Assembly: GCA_045634365.1 (NCBI GenBank)
Contig: JAZRAC010000031.1
Span: 1 to 22,667 of the forward strand
Direction of reading: 5' to 3'
Source of the DNA: HGM04593 sp045634365
Lineage (GTDB): Bacteria; Bacteroidota; Bacteroidia; Bacteroidales; Bacteroidaceae
Length of the DNA: 22,667 bases
The notes beneath the pieces are model-generated. The model was not told where the DNA came from. It did no database searches and saw nothing but the letters and a program-made list of their open reading frames with translations. Shown in pieces: positions 21,896-22,667 of the stretch; position 1 is the stretch's first letter; each line of letters opens with the position of its first letter. Both the position numbers and the translations under genes were made by a program.

Positions 21896-22447
21896 TCACT
21901 CTTCGTCCAGATTCAGCTTGCCCTCCTCCTCTTCCTTATAGTATAGCGAGAGCATCGAAATAAATTTGCTTATCTCGGCTGTGGCAGCAGCTGTTTCCTT
22001 ATTTATCTCGCGTTTCTGCAACCTCATAAGCCACAACATATAAAGCGCATCGAAACAATTTTCAATCTCGCCCTTATCCTTGCCATCGCTCTTTGCCCTG
22101 AATTCCACAATAAAAGGAAGTGCCTTGTAATAAGCTGCCGAGTAGAATGGTACCTTGGGCGATTTTAGCAGACGGTTGTGCAGGTCTGTGAGGTTTATTA
22201 TCACATTCTTGTTAATTTGCAGATGCCCACTCTCCTTAACACCCTCTATGCGCATCATTTCGGCAAGATTATCATACCAATCGAGCATCTCCTGTGCAGC
22301 CTCGGTGGGCAGATTATGAGGAGCCACCAAGCTACTCTTTATCCTGTCGAGCGATAAGTCACAAACACGAAGCAGGTCTTCGACCTGCCACATATATAAC
22401 AGATATTCTGCTATATTCTTTTTTCTAAGTTCTCTTGAAATTATCAA
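21896..22447 (-). CDS. DUF4924-like Bacteroidales protein of unknown function
   Basis: The 183-residue protein is soluble and appears almost wholly helical, with a highly charged end (KEEEEGKLNLDEE). The start IISRELRKKNIAEYLLYMWQVEDLLR matches what I recall of DUF4924, a family confined to Bacteroidetes. No function is known to me. No ATG precedes this conserved start; the frame begins at a TTG (22447-22445), with ATT further upstream, so a non-ATG start is likely. The gene lies 13 bases after the stop of a LysE-like exporter gene on the same strand and probably shares its transcript. Confidence 0.8.
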   Translation of the reverse strand: MIISRELRKKNIAEYLLYMWQVEDLLRVCDLSLDRIKSSLVAPHNLPTEAAQEMLDWYDNLAEMMRIEGVKESGHLQINKNVIINLTDLHNRLLKSPKVPFYSAAYYKALPFIVEFRAKSDGKDKGEIENCFDALYMLWLMRLQKREINKETAAATAEISKFISMLSLYYKEEEEGKLNLDEE

Positions 22448-22460
22448 AACAATATATTTT

Positions 22461-22667
22461 TTAATGTAAAGACCAAGTTCCGGTTGCTATAAGTATGGCA
22501 CCAATTGAAGCTCCAATCATAACAGCACAACCTATAATGCGATTTATAATCTGTATGCCACGGTCGTCAAAACGTGTTCTCAGTTTGCTGACAACATATG
22601 TTATGAAGAACCACCAAAGCAAAGCACCGCCAAATATTGAAGTCGGATCGTAGCCATGTCGTTCTGT
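22461..22667 (-). CDS. C-terminal end of a LysE-like membrane exporter, cut by the window edge
   Basis: The frame is open from the window edge to a TAA at 22463-22461, giving 68 residues. They include GALLWWFFITYVVSKLR (a membrane segment), a short basic loop (TRFDDRGIQIINRIIG) and a final membrane segment (AVMIGASIGAILIATGTW). This matches the C-terminal end of LysE/RhtB-type amino-acid exporters, where a W-W-F helix is followed by RIxG and a last helix. The substrate cannot be inferred. The N-terminal two thirds lies outside the window. The DUF4924 gene begins 13 bases downstream. Confidence 0.7.
   Translation of the reverse strand, partial: TERHGYDPTSIFGGALLWWFFITYVVSKLRTRFDDRGIQIINRIIGCAVMIGASIGAILIATGTWSLH

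Overview
The window looks like chromosomal DNA from a gut-type member of Bacteroidales (Bacteroidetes); I cannot place the genus. Supporting signs are promoters of the TTTG / TAnnTTTG type, start codons without Shine-Dalgarno sequences, a BspA-type leucine-rich-repeat secreted protein with a dockerin-like tail, a DUF4924-type protein, and the gene order rimP-nusA-infB-cvpA-sufBCDS.

Layout. (1) 1-2876, minus strand: the start of a truncated tail-fibre-like or large surface-protein gene (1-576), about 580 bases without a gene, a bidirectional terminator (1158-1197), a small membrane-anchored protein (1222-1617) and an orphan ATP-grasp-like enzyme (1680-2876). (2) 2971-13592, plus strand: a strong promoter followed at once by a terminator-like hairpin, then a tightly packed run of nine genes: rimP, nusA, infB, a cvpA-like gene, sufB, sufC, sufD, sufS and rnhB. 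(3) 13593-16746, plus strand: a separate promoter region carrying a run of seven G, then a 990-residue secreted BspA-like protein. (4) 16762-16809: a long palindromic hairpin between convergent genes. (5) 16842-22667, minus strand: fmt, a ClC-type channel/transporter with CBS domains, tsaC, prfC, a DUF4924 gene and the 3' end of a LysE-like exporter.

How the genes fit together. The central operon joins 30S maturation (RimP), transcription elongation/termination (NusA), initiation (IF2), the SUF Fe-S assembly machine (SufBC2D scaffold plus SufS desulfurase) and RNase HII. The right-hand cluster is also rich in translation functions: initiator-tRNA formylation, tRNA t6A synthesis and RF3 recycling.

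The points most worth a second look are: an apparent attenuator in the leader of the nusA operon; a 230-codon in-frame segment lying inside the end-cap of the last leucine-rich-repeat block of the BspA-like gene and flanked by a 6-bp direct repeat; a G7 tract where the -33 element of that gene's promoter should be; and a ClC protein that keeps the gating glutamate but has Val at the internal proton-glutamate position. I found no CRISPR array, tRNA, rRNA, transposase or complete prophage.
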